64,000 nucleotides of DNA from contig JACJYK010000001.1 in the NCBI GenBank assembly GCA_020636135.1, forward strand, positions 668,501-732,500, given 5' to 3'. Made by a program: the position numbers and the translations under genes. Of the stretch, positions 9,385-17,953 are shown piece after piece; position 1 is the first letter of the stretch; each line of letters begins with the position of its first letter. The DNA is from Lewinellaceae bacterium (lineage in GTDB: Bacteria; Bacteroidota; Bacteroidia; Chitinophagales; Saprospiraceae). A model generated the notes under the pieces. The model was not told the origin of the DNA, did no database searches, and saw nothing but the letters and a program-made list of their open reading frames with translations.

Positions 9385-9413
9385 TTGCCTGCTCTCCTTA
9401 CCTGTTACATTTG
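9385..9413 (+). promoter_or_regulatory. Putative distal promoter upstream of susC
   Basis: TTG at 9385-9387, an 18-base spacer and TACATTTG at 9406-9413 fit the Bacteroidota promoter consensus. If used for susC, it would give a leader of about 350 bases containing the two repeats below. Confidence 0.4.
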
Positions 9414-9571
9414 TCCCTTCAGGTTAATTTGCTGTAATAGGTGTTCGTGTGACACTTAAGATTTGTAATAGCACGCTTATTCGCTCTTTCCTCTAAGATC
9501 AATTCGCTTCCACGCCGGGTGAATGACTTTATATGTTTTTAAATGCCAGTAAGTTACCGGGTTTTGACAGG

Positions 9572-9591
9572 AATCACATCGAGAAGTGATT
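9572..9591. promoter_or_regulatory. Inverted repeat AATCAC-N8-GTGATT
   Basis: Two exact six-base arms (9572-9577 and 9586-9591) separated by eight bases. The size fits a dimeric regulator binding site, or a small hairpin in a long leader RNA. Confidence 0.4.
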
Positions 9592-9643
9592 ACCATCATC
9601 CTATTTCAGGCAGCGAAATGAAACCGGGCAACGCTTGATTGAC

Positions 9644-9662
9644 ATGTAATACATATGTAATA
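9644..9662. promoter_or_regulatory. Palindrome TACATATGTA within direct repeats ATGTAATA
   Basis: The bases at 9650-9659 read TACATATGTA, a perfect ten-base palindrome, and ATGTAATA occurs at 9644-9651 and 9655-9662, eleven bases apart. It lies 24-42 bases upstream of the -7 element at 9686, where an activator would bind. A candidate operator for the Sus locus. Confidence 0.4.
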
Positions 9663-9685
9663 GCCGGATAGCTTCAGAATGTAGA

Positions 9686-9693
9686 TACTTTTG
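9686..9693 (+). promoter_or_regulatory. Proximal -7 promoter element of susC
   Basis: TACTTTTG matches TAnnTTTG. There is no TTG at the normal -33 distance, which together with the palindrome just upstream suggests an activator-dependent promoter. The implied leader to the susC start is about 70 bases. Confidence 0.42.
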
Positions 9694-9767
9694 ACCGGCT
9701 TGCCAATGAGGTAGATTTATTGGGAAGCAGGTAAGACAATAAATTCTTCAACTAATAATTAGTGGAT

Positions 9768-12701
9768 ATGAGCGTTACAATTAGACGTCTAAGTACGTTT
9801 CTGATTTTCTTCTTTGTCCTCGCTGGTTTGATGGCACAAAAAACCGTAACCGGTACAGTGCTTGACAACGAAACAGGGGAAGGCTTGATTGGCGCTAACA
9901 TCCGTGTACCCAATACCTCGATCGGTACGGTCACGGATATTGACGGCAGTTTTAGCCTGACGGTAGCGGATGACGTTACCCAGCTGGAAGTCAGTTATAC
10001 CGGATATGAAAATCAAATCGTATCCCTGGATCAAGGACTAAATCTCACCATTCGTTTGGCTGTGGGTAGCACCCTGGATGAGGTGCTGGTGATCGGTTAT
10101 GGTACCGTCAAGCGGGAAGATGCTACCGGATCGGTGCAGACGGTGAGTTCGAAAGATTTTAACATGGGTGCGATCAGTTCTCCTCAGGAATTGATTTCCG
10201 GTAAAATAGCCGGCGTCCAGGTTACCACCAACGGTGACCCCGGAGGAGGTTCTACCATCCGTATCCGAGGAGGATCATCACTGAGTGCTACCAACGATCC
10301 ATTGGTGGTTATTGACGGGATTCCGGTTGCCACAGATGGCATTTCCGGTTTGAGGAACCCGCTCAATGCCATTAACCCTAATGACATAGAGACTTTTACC
10401 ATCCTTAAGGATGCATCTGCTACCGCTATTTATGGCTCCCGTGCCTCCAACGGCGTTATTCTGATCACGACCAAAAAAGGTAGTCTTAAGAATAAAATGC
10501 GGGTCGATTACTCGGGTAACGTATCGGTAAGCACCCGGGCAAAATCCATCGATGTCTTAGGAGCCGATGACTACCGTAGTTTTGTCAATGCCCGCTACCC
10601 GAGCGGCCATGCGGCGCTGGGATTACTGGGAAATGACAACACCGACTGGCAGGATGTGATCTTTCAGAACGCTATAGGGCACGACCACAATGTCAGTTTA
10701 TCGGGTGGTGTAGGCGAGATCCCTTACCGGGTGTCATTGGGCTATACCAATCGCGACGGTTTGTTGAAAACGGACAATTTCAGCCGGACCACGGCAGCGA
10801 TTAACCTGTCACCGGGTTTACTGGACAACTACCTGCAGATCAATGTCGGTTTGAAAGGTATGTTTGCCAAGAACCAATTTGCAGACTGGGGTGCTATCGG
10901 ATCAGCGATTAACTTTGACCCGACGCAACCGGTTTACGATTCCGAAAACGATTACGGAGGCTATTTCACATGGTTAGGTGTTGACGGCCGCCCCAATACC
11001 CTGGCACCAGCTAACCCCCTGGCATTGCTGGAGCTGAGGGATAATCATTCCAATGTAAACCGCTATCTGGTCAATGCCAGCGTGGACTACCGGATGCATT
11101 TTCTGCCAGACCTGCGTGCGAATTTGAACCTGGGTTATGATTATTCCGATGGTTCCGGTACGAACTTCGTCCCTAAACTGGCTTCCTTCACCTTCTCAGA
11201 TGGTGGTTACAGCGGAGAATATTCCCAAAACAAAAAGAACAGCACATTGGAGTTCTATCTGAACTACGTAAAAGACCTGTCCAGTATCGTGAAGCTGGAT
11301 GTCATGGGAGGTTATTCCTGGCAGCATTTTTATGTTTCCAACTACAATTTTGCCTCCAATGTCGATGGAACGGAAATCCTGAGTGCAGCAAATACGGATC
11401 CCCGGGAATATTACCTGGTATCGTTGTTCGGCCGGGCTAACCTGACGATTGCTGAGAACCTATTGCTGACCGGTACCTTGCGCCGGGACGGTACTTCCCG
11501 TTTTTCACCGGACAACCGGTGGGGTTTATTCCCTGCTTTTGCTGCAGCGTATAAAGTGATTGAGAACCGGGATGCATCGGCCCTTTCCAATTTAAAAGTT
11601 CGTTTGGGCTACGGAGTCACCGGACAGCAGGATATCGGATCGGATTATTATCCGTACCTGGCACGCTATCTGTCGAGCCAGGAAAATGCACGTTATCAGT
11701 TTGGGGATCAGTTCATCACCACGTTGCGCCCGAATGGCTATGATGCCAACATTAAGTGGGAAGAAACAGCAACCTACAATGCTGCCCTGGACTATGGCTT
11801 CCTGAAAGACCGTCTGTACGGTTCGATCGAATATTATTACCGCAAGACCACGGACCTGATCAACTTCGTTCCGGTGCCTGCCGGTACCAACCTGACCAAC
11901 TTCATCAACACCAACGTAGGTGACCTGGAGAACCGTGGGGTTGAGTTTTCCATCAATGCTGTTCCGGTAGAGAAGGAAAATATGTCATGGGATCTCGGGT
12001 TCAACATCACGGCCAATAAGAACAAGATCACACGTTTGACCGCAACCGATGACCCGAACTATCCAGGCGTTTATACCGGTGGTATTTCCGGTGGTGTGGG
12101 TAACACCATCCAGATCCACAGTGTGGGGTACCCTGCGAATTCATTTTATGTATACGAACAGGTATATGATGAAAGTGGTATTCCGATCGAAGGATTGTAC
12201 GTAGACCGCAATGGTGACGGACAAGTTACCCCGGATGACCGTTACCACTATCAGAAACCGGCTCCAGATCTGTTCTTTGGTTTCACGACCTCATACCGGA
12301 TCAAAAATTTCGATGTAGCAATGGCCGCCCGTGCCAATGTAGGTAACTACGTCTACAATAACGTCGCCTCCAATCTGGTCAACTACAGTAAAGTTTATCA
12401 CTCGACCAACTACCTGACCAATATCCTGAGCGATTACGCTGCATATGATTTTACGGATCCGCGTTATTTCAGTGATCGGTTTATAGAAAATGCATCGTTC
12501 CTGAAAATAGATCACATCACCGCCGGATACCAGTTTAACCAAGCCCTGGGCTTGCGTGGAATCCGTGTCTATGCTACGGTTCAGAACCCATTGATCATCT
12601 CCGACTATACCGGTATCGACCCGGAAATTGCGGGTGGGATCGACAACAACTTCTATCCGAGACCGGTGAATTATTTGTTGGGTCTGAATGTCAACTTCTA
12701 A
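9768..12701 (+). CDS. susC: SusC/RagA-family TonB-linked outer-membrane transporter
   Basis: A 977-residue outer-membrane channel that takes up oligosaccharides with the SusD partner. Start: the ATG at 9768 gives a clean signal peptide ending in LAGLMAQ; a GTG two codons earlier is less likely. Residues 24-100 form the carboxypeptidase-like regulatory domain (GTVLDNETGEGLIGANI), DEVLVIGYGTVKRED is the SusC/RagA junction, and the plug has GGSTIRIRGGSSLS and DPLVVIDGIPV near residues 160-185. The remainder is a 22-strand barrel ending in a terminal aromatic (LGLNVNF). Immediately followed by susD after 18 bases, the standard order. Energy comes from a TonB system outside the window. Confidence 0.95.
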   Translation: MSVTIRRLSTFLIFFFVLAGLMAQKTVTGTVLDNETGEGLIGANIRVPNTSIGTVTDIDGSFSLTVADDVTQLEVSYTGYENQIVSLDQGLNLTIRLAVGSTLDEVLVIGYGTVKREDATGSVQTVSSKDFNMGAISSPQELISGKIAGVQVTTNGDPGGGSTIRIRGGSSLSATNDPLVVIDGIPVATDGISGLRNPLNAINPNDIETFTILKDASATAIYGSRASNGVILITTKKGSLKNKMRVDYSGNVSVSTRAKSIDVLGADDYRSFVNARYPSGHAALGLLGNDNTDWQDVIFQNAIGHDHNVSLSGGVGEIPYRVSLGYTNRDGLLKTDNFSRTTAAINLSPGLLDNYLQINVGLKGMFAKNQFADWGAIGSAINFDPTQPVYDSENDYGGYFTWLGVDGRPNTLAPANPLALLELRDNHSNVNRYLVNASVDYRMHFLPDLRANLNLGYDYSDGSGTNFVPKLASFTFSDGGYSGEYSQNKKNSTLEFYLNYVKDLSSIVKLDVMGGYSWQHFYVSNYNFASNVDGTEILSAANTDPREYYLVSLFGRANLTIAENLLLTGTLRRDGTSRFSPDNRWGLFPAFAAAYKVIENRDASALSNLKVRLGYGVTGQQDIGSDYYPYLARYLSSQENARYQFGDQFITTLRPNGYDANIKWEETATYNAALDYGFLKDRLYGSIEYYYRKTTDLINFVPVPAGTNLTNFINTNVGDLENRGVEFSINAVPVEKENMSWDLGFNITANKNKITRLTATDDPNYPGVYTGGISGGVGNTIQIHSVGYPANSFYVYEQVYDESGIPIEGLYVDRNGDGQVTPDDRYHYQKPAPDLFFGFTTSYRIKNFDVAMAARANVGNYVYNNVASNLVNYSKVYHSTNYLTNILSDYAAYDFTDPRYFSDRFIENASFLKIDHITAGYQFNQALGLRGIRVYATVQNPLIISDYTGIDPEIAGGIDNNFYPRPVNYLLGLNVNF

Positions 12702-12719
12702 ACCATTAAATAGTAAACG

Positions 12720-14921
12720 ATGAGAAAATACATATATATAAAATCATTCCTCGTCCTTTCTGCCCTGATGCTGGTCGGTACCGGGTGTTTCAAAGACCTC
12801 AATACCGTTCCACTCGATACGGACGAGATTACCTCAGCCACCGTGTATGACAACCCCCAGGCTTACGAACAGGTTCTGGCTAAATTGTATGCGGGATTGG
12901 CAGTAAGTGGACAGCAAGGCCCAGCCGGTCAGCCCGATATCAGCGGGATTGACGAAGGTTTTTCCACCTACCTCAGACAATACTGGAAAGCCCAGGAATT
13001 GTCTACGGACGAAGCAGTCATTGCGTGGAATGACGGTAACATCAAAGATTTTCACGAACAGGATTGGGACTCAAATAACGAGTTTATTGCTGCCATGTAC
13101 AATCGGATCTTTTACCAGATATCTCTCTGTAATGAGTATTTGCGTGAAACAACGGATGAGAAGCTGAGCGAAAGAGGTGTAAGTGGCACCCTGCTGGATG
13201 ATGTAAAGACGTTCCGTGCAGAAGCCAGGTTCCTGCGTGCTCTGTCTTACTGGCATGCCCTTGACATGTTCCGCAATATACCTTTTGTGACTGAAGAGGA
13301 TAAAGTTGGTGCTTTCTTTCCGGAGCAAATCACGGCACCGGACTTGTTCAGTTTCATTGAAAGTGAATTGCTGGACATCGAACCGGAGCTTAAAGCACCG
13401 CGTACCAATGTGTACGGTCGTGCCGATCAGGCAGCGGACTGGATGTTGCTTGCTAAAATGTACCTGAATGCAGAAACCCACATCGGTACACCTAAATACA
13501 GTGAGTGTATCACCTATGCACAAAAGGTTGTAGATGCTGGTTTCTCACTGGAATCCAACTATGCCAAATTGTTTATGGCTGACAACAATACCTCCGATGA
13601 GATCATTTTCCCCATCGAATTTGATGGAGTAAACACCCGGACCTGGGGTGGGATGACTTTTGTCGTCCATGCAGCTGTTGGTGGTAGTATGAAGCCCGCA
13701 GACTTTGGTATCGACGGTGGATGGGGTGGTACCCGTACGACCAGCGCCATCGTTTCGAAATTCCCGGCGATAGGTTCCGGTACCGACCTGGTTAGTCCTA
13801 ACGCAGGCAGTACGGACTTTACAGCACTGTATGTACCTGGTGCTTACCAGGGATGGGACCCCAGTAACACCTCGACCGTTCTGGCTGATCCTGACGGCGA
13901 TAACAATTTCGAAGGATATTTGTATTTCCCGGATGCAGGTACCCAATTCAAATTCACCACCGGCCCGAACTGGGATGTCAATTTTGGAGACAACGGTGCT
14001 GACGGAACCCTGGATTCCGGAGGAGATAATATTGTTGCAGCAGATGCCGGCATGTACAAGGTCAATGTTGACATGAACAACCTGACCTATACGATCACTA
14101 AAACCGACTGGGGATTGATCGGGTCCGGAACACCCTCAGGATGGGATTCCGATCAGAATATGACATACGACGCTGAAGCAGGTGCCTGGACGATTCAGCT
14201 TGACCTGGTAGCCGGGGATGTGAAGTTCCGCGCCAATGACGGATGGGATATCAACCTGGGAGACAATGGCAAAGATGGGCTGCTGGAATACGGCGGCGAT
14301 AATATAGTCATTCCATCGGCCGGGAATTATATCCTGAAGTTATTCCTGAATCCTACCGGATACACCTATTCCATAGCACTGGCTAGTTTTGACAGCCGTG
14401 CCATGTTCTACACCGACGGACAGTCGCTGGAGATCGATGACATATCTCAATTTGTTGAAGGTTATGCCGTCGCCAAATTTACGAACCTCAGGTCCAATGG
14501 ACAGGCAGGTTCCGATTTGACCTTTATGGATACCGACTTTCCACTGTTCCGTCTGGCTGATGCCTATCTGATGTATGCGGAAGCTGTTGTTCGCGGGGGC
14601 GCTGGTGGTAGTATGGCTACTGCAGTACAATACGTCAACCTGGTCCGAGAGCGTGCCTACAAAGGCCCATCGGGAGACATCACCCAGGCCGATCTGAATC
14701 TGGATTTCTTGCTGGATGAGCGTGCCCGGGAATTCCTCTGGGAATGTACCCGTCGTACGGACCTGATCCGCTTTGGCAAATTCAGTTCCGGCAATTACGT
14801 ATGGCCCTGGAAAGGTGGGGTGAAGAGTGGTACGGCTACGGATAGTAAATACAACGTCTATCCGATTCCGGCATCCGACATCGGAGCAAACCCCAATTTG
14901 GTTCAAAACCCTGGTTATTAA
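12720..14921 (+). CDS. susD: SusD/RagB-family lipoprotein with inserted SusE-type modules
   Basis: A 733-residue surface lipoprotein that caps the SusC barrel and binds glycan. The lipobox is VGTGC near residue 21. SusD blocks flank an insertion: the N-terminal TPR-like half (RAEARFLRALSYWHALDMF near residue 165) and the C-terminal half (FRLADAYLMYAEAV near 615, LDERAREFLWECTRRTDLIRFG near 665 and the final VYPIPASDI). Residues 369-552 (bases 13824-14375) are not SusD but two tandem beta modules beginning LYVPGAYQGW and GLIGSGTPSGWDSDQNM, which correspond closely to the two modules of the next gene, SusE. Removing them leaves about 549 residues, normal for SusD. The insertion probably adds glucan-binding sites to the lid. 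See the separate finding. Confidence 0.93.
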   Translation: MRKYIYIKSFLVLSALMLVGTGCFKDLNTVPLDTDEITSATVYDNPQAYEQVLAKLYAGLAVSGQQGPAGQPDISGIDEGFSTYLRQYWKAQELSTDEAVIAWNDGNIKDFHEQDWDSNNEFIAAMYNRIFYQISLCNEYLRETTDEKLSERGVSGTLLDDVKTFRAEARFLRALSYWHALDMFRNIPFVTEEDKVGAFFPEQITAPDLFSFIESELLDIEPELKAPRTNVYGRADQAADWMLLAKMYLNAETHIGTPKYSECITYAQKVVDAGFSLESNYAKLFMADNNTSDEIIFPIEFDGVNTRTWGGMTFVVHAAVGGSMKPADFGIDGGWGGTRTTSAIVSKFPAIGSGTDLVSPNAGSTDFTALYVPGAYQGWDPSNTSTVLADPDGDNNFEGYLYFPDAGTQFKFTTGPNWDVNFGDNGADGTLDSGGDNIVAADAGMYKVNVDMNNLTYTITKTDWGLIGSGTPSGWDSDQNMTYDAEAGAWTIQLDLVAGDVKFRANDGWDINLGDNGKDGLLEYGGDNIVIPSAGNYILKLFLNPTGYTYSIALASFDSRAMFYTDGQSLEIDDISQFVEGYAVAKFTNLRSNGQAGSDLTFMDTDFPLFRLADAYLMYAEAVVRGGAGGSMATAVQYVNLVRERAYKGPSGDITQADLNLDFLLDERAREFLWECTRRTDLIRFGKFSSGNYVWPWKGGVKSGTATDSKYNVYPIPASDIGANPNLVQNPGY

Positions 14922-14939
14922 TCCTTAAATCGTAATACC

Positions 14940-15974
14940 ATGACCAAAAATATAGTCTATCTAACCTTCCTGTTGTTCGCACTATTTTCGGCATGCCAGG
15001 ACGAGGCTTTTGGCCCGGTGATACAAGTCGGAAGCCCTCCGACTATTACCAGCCCGGCTGCAGGATCCAATTTTGTGATTACTGAAGACAAGGCGCTGCA
15101 GGATTTCGGCACTTTTACCTGGACCCCGGTGGAATATGGATTCCAAGCCGCGGTTTCATACAACCTTGAGGTGGATCTGGCAAGCAACAATTTTTCAGAT
15201 CCGGTGTCTCTGGGGATCATGAATGCAACCTCCCTGGATGTGATCAATGATAAGATCAATAGTGTTTTACTGGCAAAGGGGATTGGTGGAGGCACTCAGA
15301 CGGCGATGGCTGCGCGGGTCACCGCCACGGTGAATCCGGATGTTGCACCGGTGGTGTCTGAACCATTGAATTTTAATGTTACGCCTTACGAGGCAGAGAT
15401 TGTTTACGCTGTATTGCATGTTCCCGGCGGTTATCAGGGCTGGAATCCTGCGGATGACGCCACCGTCATTTATGATCAGAAAAGCAATGGCAAATTCGAG
15501 GGATTCATCAACTTCCCGGATGACAATACCGAATTTAAATTCACCAATGGACCAAGCTGGGATGTCAACTACGGGGACAATGGAGCGGATGGAACGCTGG
15601 ATAAAGATGGAGCCAATATCATAGCTCCGGTCGCTGGCGTATACCGTCTGAAGGTGGACCTGAATGCACTGACGTACTCCATATTGCGGACAGATTGGGG
15701 CCTGATCGGTTCGGCTACACCAGCGGGATGGGATTCCGACCAAAACATGACCTTTGATCCGGCAACCGGTATCTGGAGCATCACACTGGACCTCGTCGCC
15801 GGCGATATTAAATTCCGTGCGAATGACGACTGGGGTGTGAACCTCGGTGATGACAATGCCAACAAGAAATTGTCTTACGACGGTGCCAACATTGTAATTG
15901 GTGAAGCTGGTAACTATACCATCGAGCTGATCCTGAATGTTCCGGTTTATACGTATACCGTAACCAAAAACTAA
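14940..15974 (+). CDS. susE: SusE/SusF-family glycan-binding outer-membrane lipoprotein
   Basis: A 344-residue lipoprotein (lipobox FSAC near residue 19) that would hold starch-like oligosaccharides at the cell surface. After a SusE-type N-terminal immunoglobulin-like domain (about residues 30-145; SPAAGSNFVITEDKALQDFGTF, LEVDLASNNF), two binding modules follow: the first from VLHVPGGYQGWNP (about 158-250), the second from GLIGSATPAGWDSDQNM (about 255-344). Trp and Asp/Asn-rich loops such as DVNYGDNGADGTLD recur. It lies 18 bases after susD on the same strand and is followed by an intrinsic terminator, which closes the susCDE operon. Confidence 0.9.
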   Translation: MTKNIVYLTFLLFALFSACQDEAFGPVIQVGSPPTITSPAAGSNFVITEDKALQDFGTFTWTPVEYGFQAAVSYNLEVDLASNNFSDPVSLGIMNATSLDVINDKINSVLLAKGIGGGTQTAMAARVTATVNPDVAPVVSEPLNFNVTPYEAEIVYAVLHVPGGYQGWNPADDATVIYDQKSNGKFEGFINFPDDNTEFKFTNGPSWDVNYGDNGADGTLDKDGANIIAPVAGVYRLKVDLNALTYSILRTDWGLIGSATPAGWDSDQNMTFDPATGIWSITLDLVAGDIKFRANDDWGVNLGDDNANKKLSYDGANIVIGEAGNYTIELILNVPVYTYTVTKN

Positions 15975-15995
15975 GAGGTGTTACCCTGTTAAACA

Positions 15996-16029
15996 AGCCC
16001 CTCGGAATACCTTCTGGGGGGCTTTTTTT
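15996..16029 (+). terminator. Intrinsic terminator of susCDE
   Basis: AGCCCC at 15996-16001 pairs with GGGGCT at 16018-16023, followed by a run of seven T. It lies 22 bases after the susE stop, so the GH13 gene needs its own promoter or read-through. Confidence 0.8.
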
Positions 16030-16055
16030 ATTTTACTTGAATAAATCTGTGTACC

Positions 16056-17909
16056 ATGAATCCCAGAAAATTCAGTCTGTTATTTTTTACGATTTTTCTC
16101 GTCCTGAATGCGTGGTCCCAAAGCCGGATCGAGCGGGTAGAACCGCCGTCCTGGTGGGCAGGGATGCACGATCCGGACTTGCAGCTTATGCTTTATGGGC
16201 AGGATCTCCGTGGATATCTTGTTACAACCGATTATGCAGGCATAGAGGTTGTGGCAGTACACGATGCAGCCAGCCCCAATTATCTCTTTGTGGACCTGCG
16301 TTTTACCTGGGATATTAAGCCCGGCACCGTGAACTTTGAGCTGCAGCGGCAGGGATCACCGGACTTAAAGATTGATTATCCGGTGCAGCAGCGCCGTTCC
16401 GGTTCGGCCTACCGTGCTTCTTTCACGCCTGAAGATGTGATCTATCTGATCACACCGGACCGTTTCGCCAATGGCCAGACTTCCAATGATCAGGTGTCCG
16501 GAATGCCGGACCCGTACAACCGCACGGAACCCTTTGGCAGGCATGGCGGTGACCTGTCGGGGATCACACAGCATCTGGATTACATCCATGACCTTGGTTT
16601 TACAGCCATTTGGCTGAATCCCGTCCTCGAAAACAATCAGCTGGCGCAATCCTATCATGGCTATGCAACCACGGATTTTTACCGGGTGGACCCACGCTTT
16701 GGGTCCAACGAAGATTTCCGCATGTTGAGTGAAAAGGCTGCCGGAGAGGGATTAAAACTGATCATGGATATGATCGCCAACCATTGCGGGGACCGCCACT
16801 GGTGGATGTTGGACCTACCCTTTGAGGACTGGATCAACTACCAGGGCCATCCGGAAATAACCTCTCACCGCCGCACAGTCAACCAGGATCCCCATGCGTC
16901 ACCGTCTGACCGCGAAAAGTTCTCTGCCGGCTGGTTTGTGACGCAAATGCCGGACCTGAACCAGCGCAATCCTTATATGGCCAAATACATCATTCAAAAC
17001 TCGATCTGGTGGGTGGAATACGCCAACCTTGCCGGCATACGACAGGATACTTACTCGTATCCGGATAAAAACTTCATGTCTGAATGGACGTGCCGGATCC
17101 TGAATGAATATCCAAATTTCAACATTGTAGGTGAAGAGTGGGTTGACAACCCATCCATCGTATCGTACTGGCAGCGTGGAAAAATAAATCAGGACGGATA
17201 TACTTCTTGCCTGCCCAGTTTGATGGATTTCCCCCTTACGATGGCATTGCATCAGGCTTTGAATGAGAATTCGGATTTTGGCTCCGGATGGATCAGAATT
17301 TATGATGTACTGGCTAATGATTTTGTCTATCCCGATCCGGGCAACCTGACCATATTCCCCGATAACCATGATATGAGCCGGATCCTTACCCAGGTTGGCG
17401 AGGATGTAGCAAAAGACAAACTGGCCCTGGCATTTATACTGACTACCCGGGGTATTCCCCAGATCTATTATGGAACGGAGATCCTGATGTCCAATCCGGG
17501 TACAGATAGTCATGGGATTATCCGCAGTGATTTTCCGGGTGGTTGGCAGGGTGACCGCGTGAATGCATTTACCGGTCAGGGACTTACACCAGAACAAAAG
17601 GATATGCAGTCCTTTATCCGGACGCTGTTACAATGGCGCCAGACCAATGACGCGGTTCGTTCTGGTAAGTTGATGCATTATGCTCCGGAGAATGGAGTAT
17701 ATGTCTATTTCCGCTATGTGGATGATCAGCAGGTAATGGTTGTATTAAATAAGAATAACAGCCCGGTAAAGCTGGACCTGTCGCGGTTTGGAGAAAGGCT
17801 GCAGGGAATTCAGGAAGCAAATGATATTATCAGTGGCCAGGTCATGCATTTTGTGGATCAGCTGGAGATCAAGCCGATGCAACCATTGATCCTTGAATTA
17901 ATGAAATAA
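16056..17909 (+). CDS. GH13 alpha-amylase-family enzyme, SusA/neopullulanase-like
   Basis: A 617-residue secreted enzyme of family GH13 that cuts alpha-glucans. Signal peptide ends LVLNAWSQ. Residues 21-110 are a cyclomaltodextrinase-type N-terminal domain (RVEPPSWWAGM), then the catalytic barrel from VIYLITPDRFANG. Catalytic triad by family pattern: Asp331 in GIRQDTYSYPD, Glu360 in VGEEW, Asp439 in FPDNHD. The unusual IRQDT (rather than RxDx with a small residue) and a C-terminal beta domain follow the SusA/Flavobacterial amylase type. It lies 81 bases beyond susE, behind a terminator, and completes the alpha-glucan locus as the periplasmic or surface hydrolase. An AT-rich weak hairpin just after the stop may end the transcript. 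Confidence 0.92.
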   Translation: MNPRKFSLLFFTIFLVLNAWSQSRIERVEPPSWWAGMHDPDLQLMLYGQDLRGYLVTTDYAGIEVVAVHDAASPNYLFVDLRFTWDIKPGTVNFELQRQGSPDLKIDYPVQQRRSGSAYRASFTPEDVIYLITPDRFANGQTSNDQVSGMPDPYNRTEPFGRHGGDLSGITQHLDYIHDLGFTAIWLNPVLENNQLAQSYHGYATTDFYRVDPRFGSNEDFRMLSEKAAGEGLKLIMDMIANHCGDRHWWMLDLPFEDWINYQGHPEITSHRRTVNQDPHASPSDREKFSAGWFVTQMPDLNQRNPYMAKYIIQNSIWWVEYANLAGIRQDTYSYPDKNFMSEWTCRILNEYPNFNIVGEEWVDNPSIVSYWQRGKINQDGYTSCLPSLMDFPLTMALHQALNENSDFGSGWIRIYDVLANDFVYPDPGNLTIFPDNHDMSRILTQVGEDVAKDKLALAFILTTRGIPQIYYGTEILMSNPGTDSHGIIRSDFPGGWQGDRVNAFTGQGLTPEQKDMQSFIRTLLQWRQTNDAVRSGKLMHYAPENGVYVYFRYVDDQQVMVVLNKNNSPVKLDLSRFGERLQGIQEANDIISGQVMHFVDQLEIKPMQPLILELMK

Positions 17910-17953
17910 AACAACGGTTTTTTATTGGCTGGCCAGGGGAGTAGTTCGCAGTT

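Larger units (their letters stand above)
9374..9767 (+). other. 394-base regulatory region upstream of susC
   Basis: No gene is seen here. The region holds two candidate promoters (9385-9413 and the -7 element at 9686-9693), an inverted repeat at 9572-9591 and a palindrome with flanking direct repeats at 9644-9662, each listed separately. It probably controls the susCDE operon. No regulator of the SusR, hybrid two-component or ECF sigma type is next to it. Confidence 0.5.

Noticed and set aside
16899..17597. Minus-strand open frame of 232 codons
   Set aside because: Antisense to the catalytic region of the GH13 gene, whose active-site motifs are all intact.
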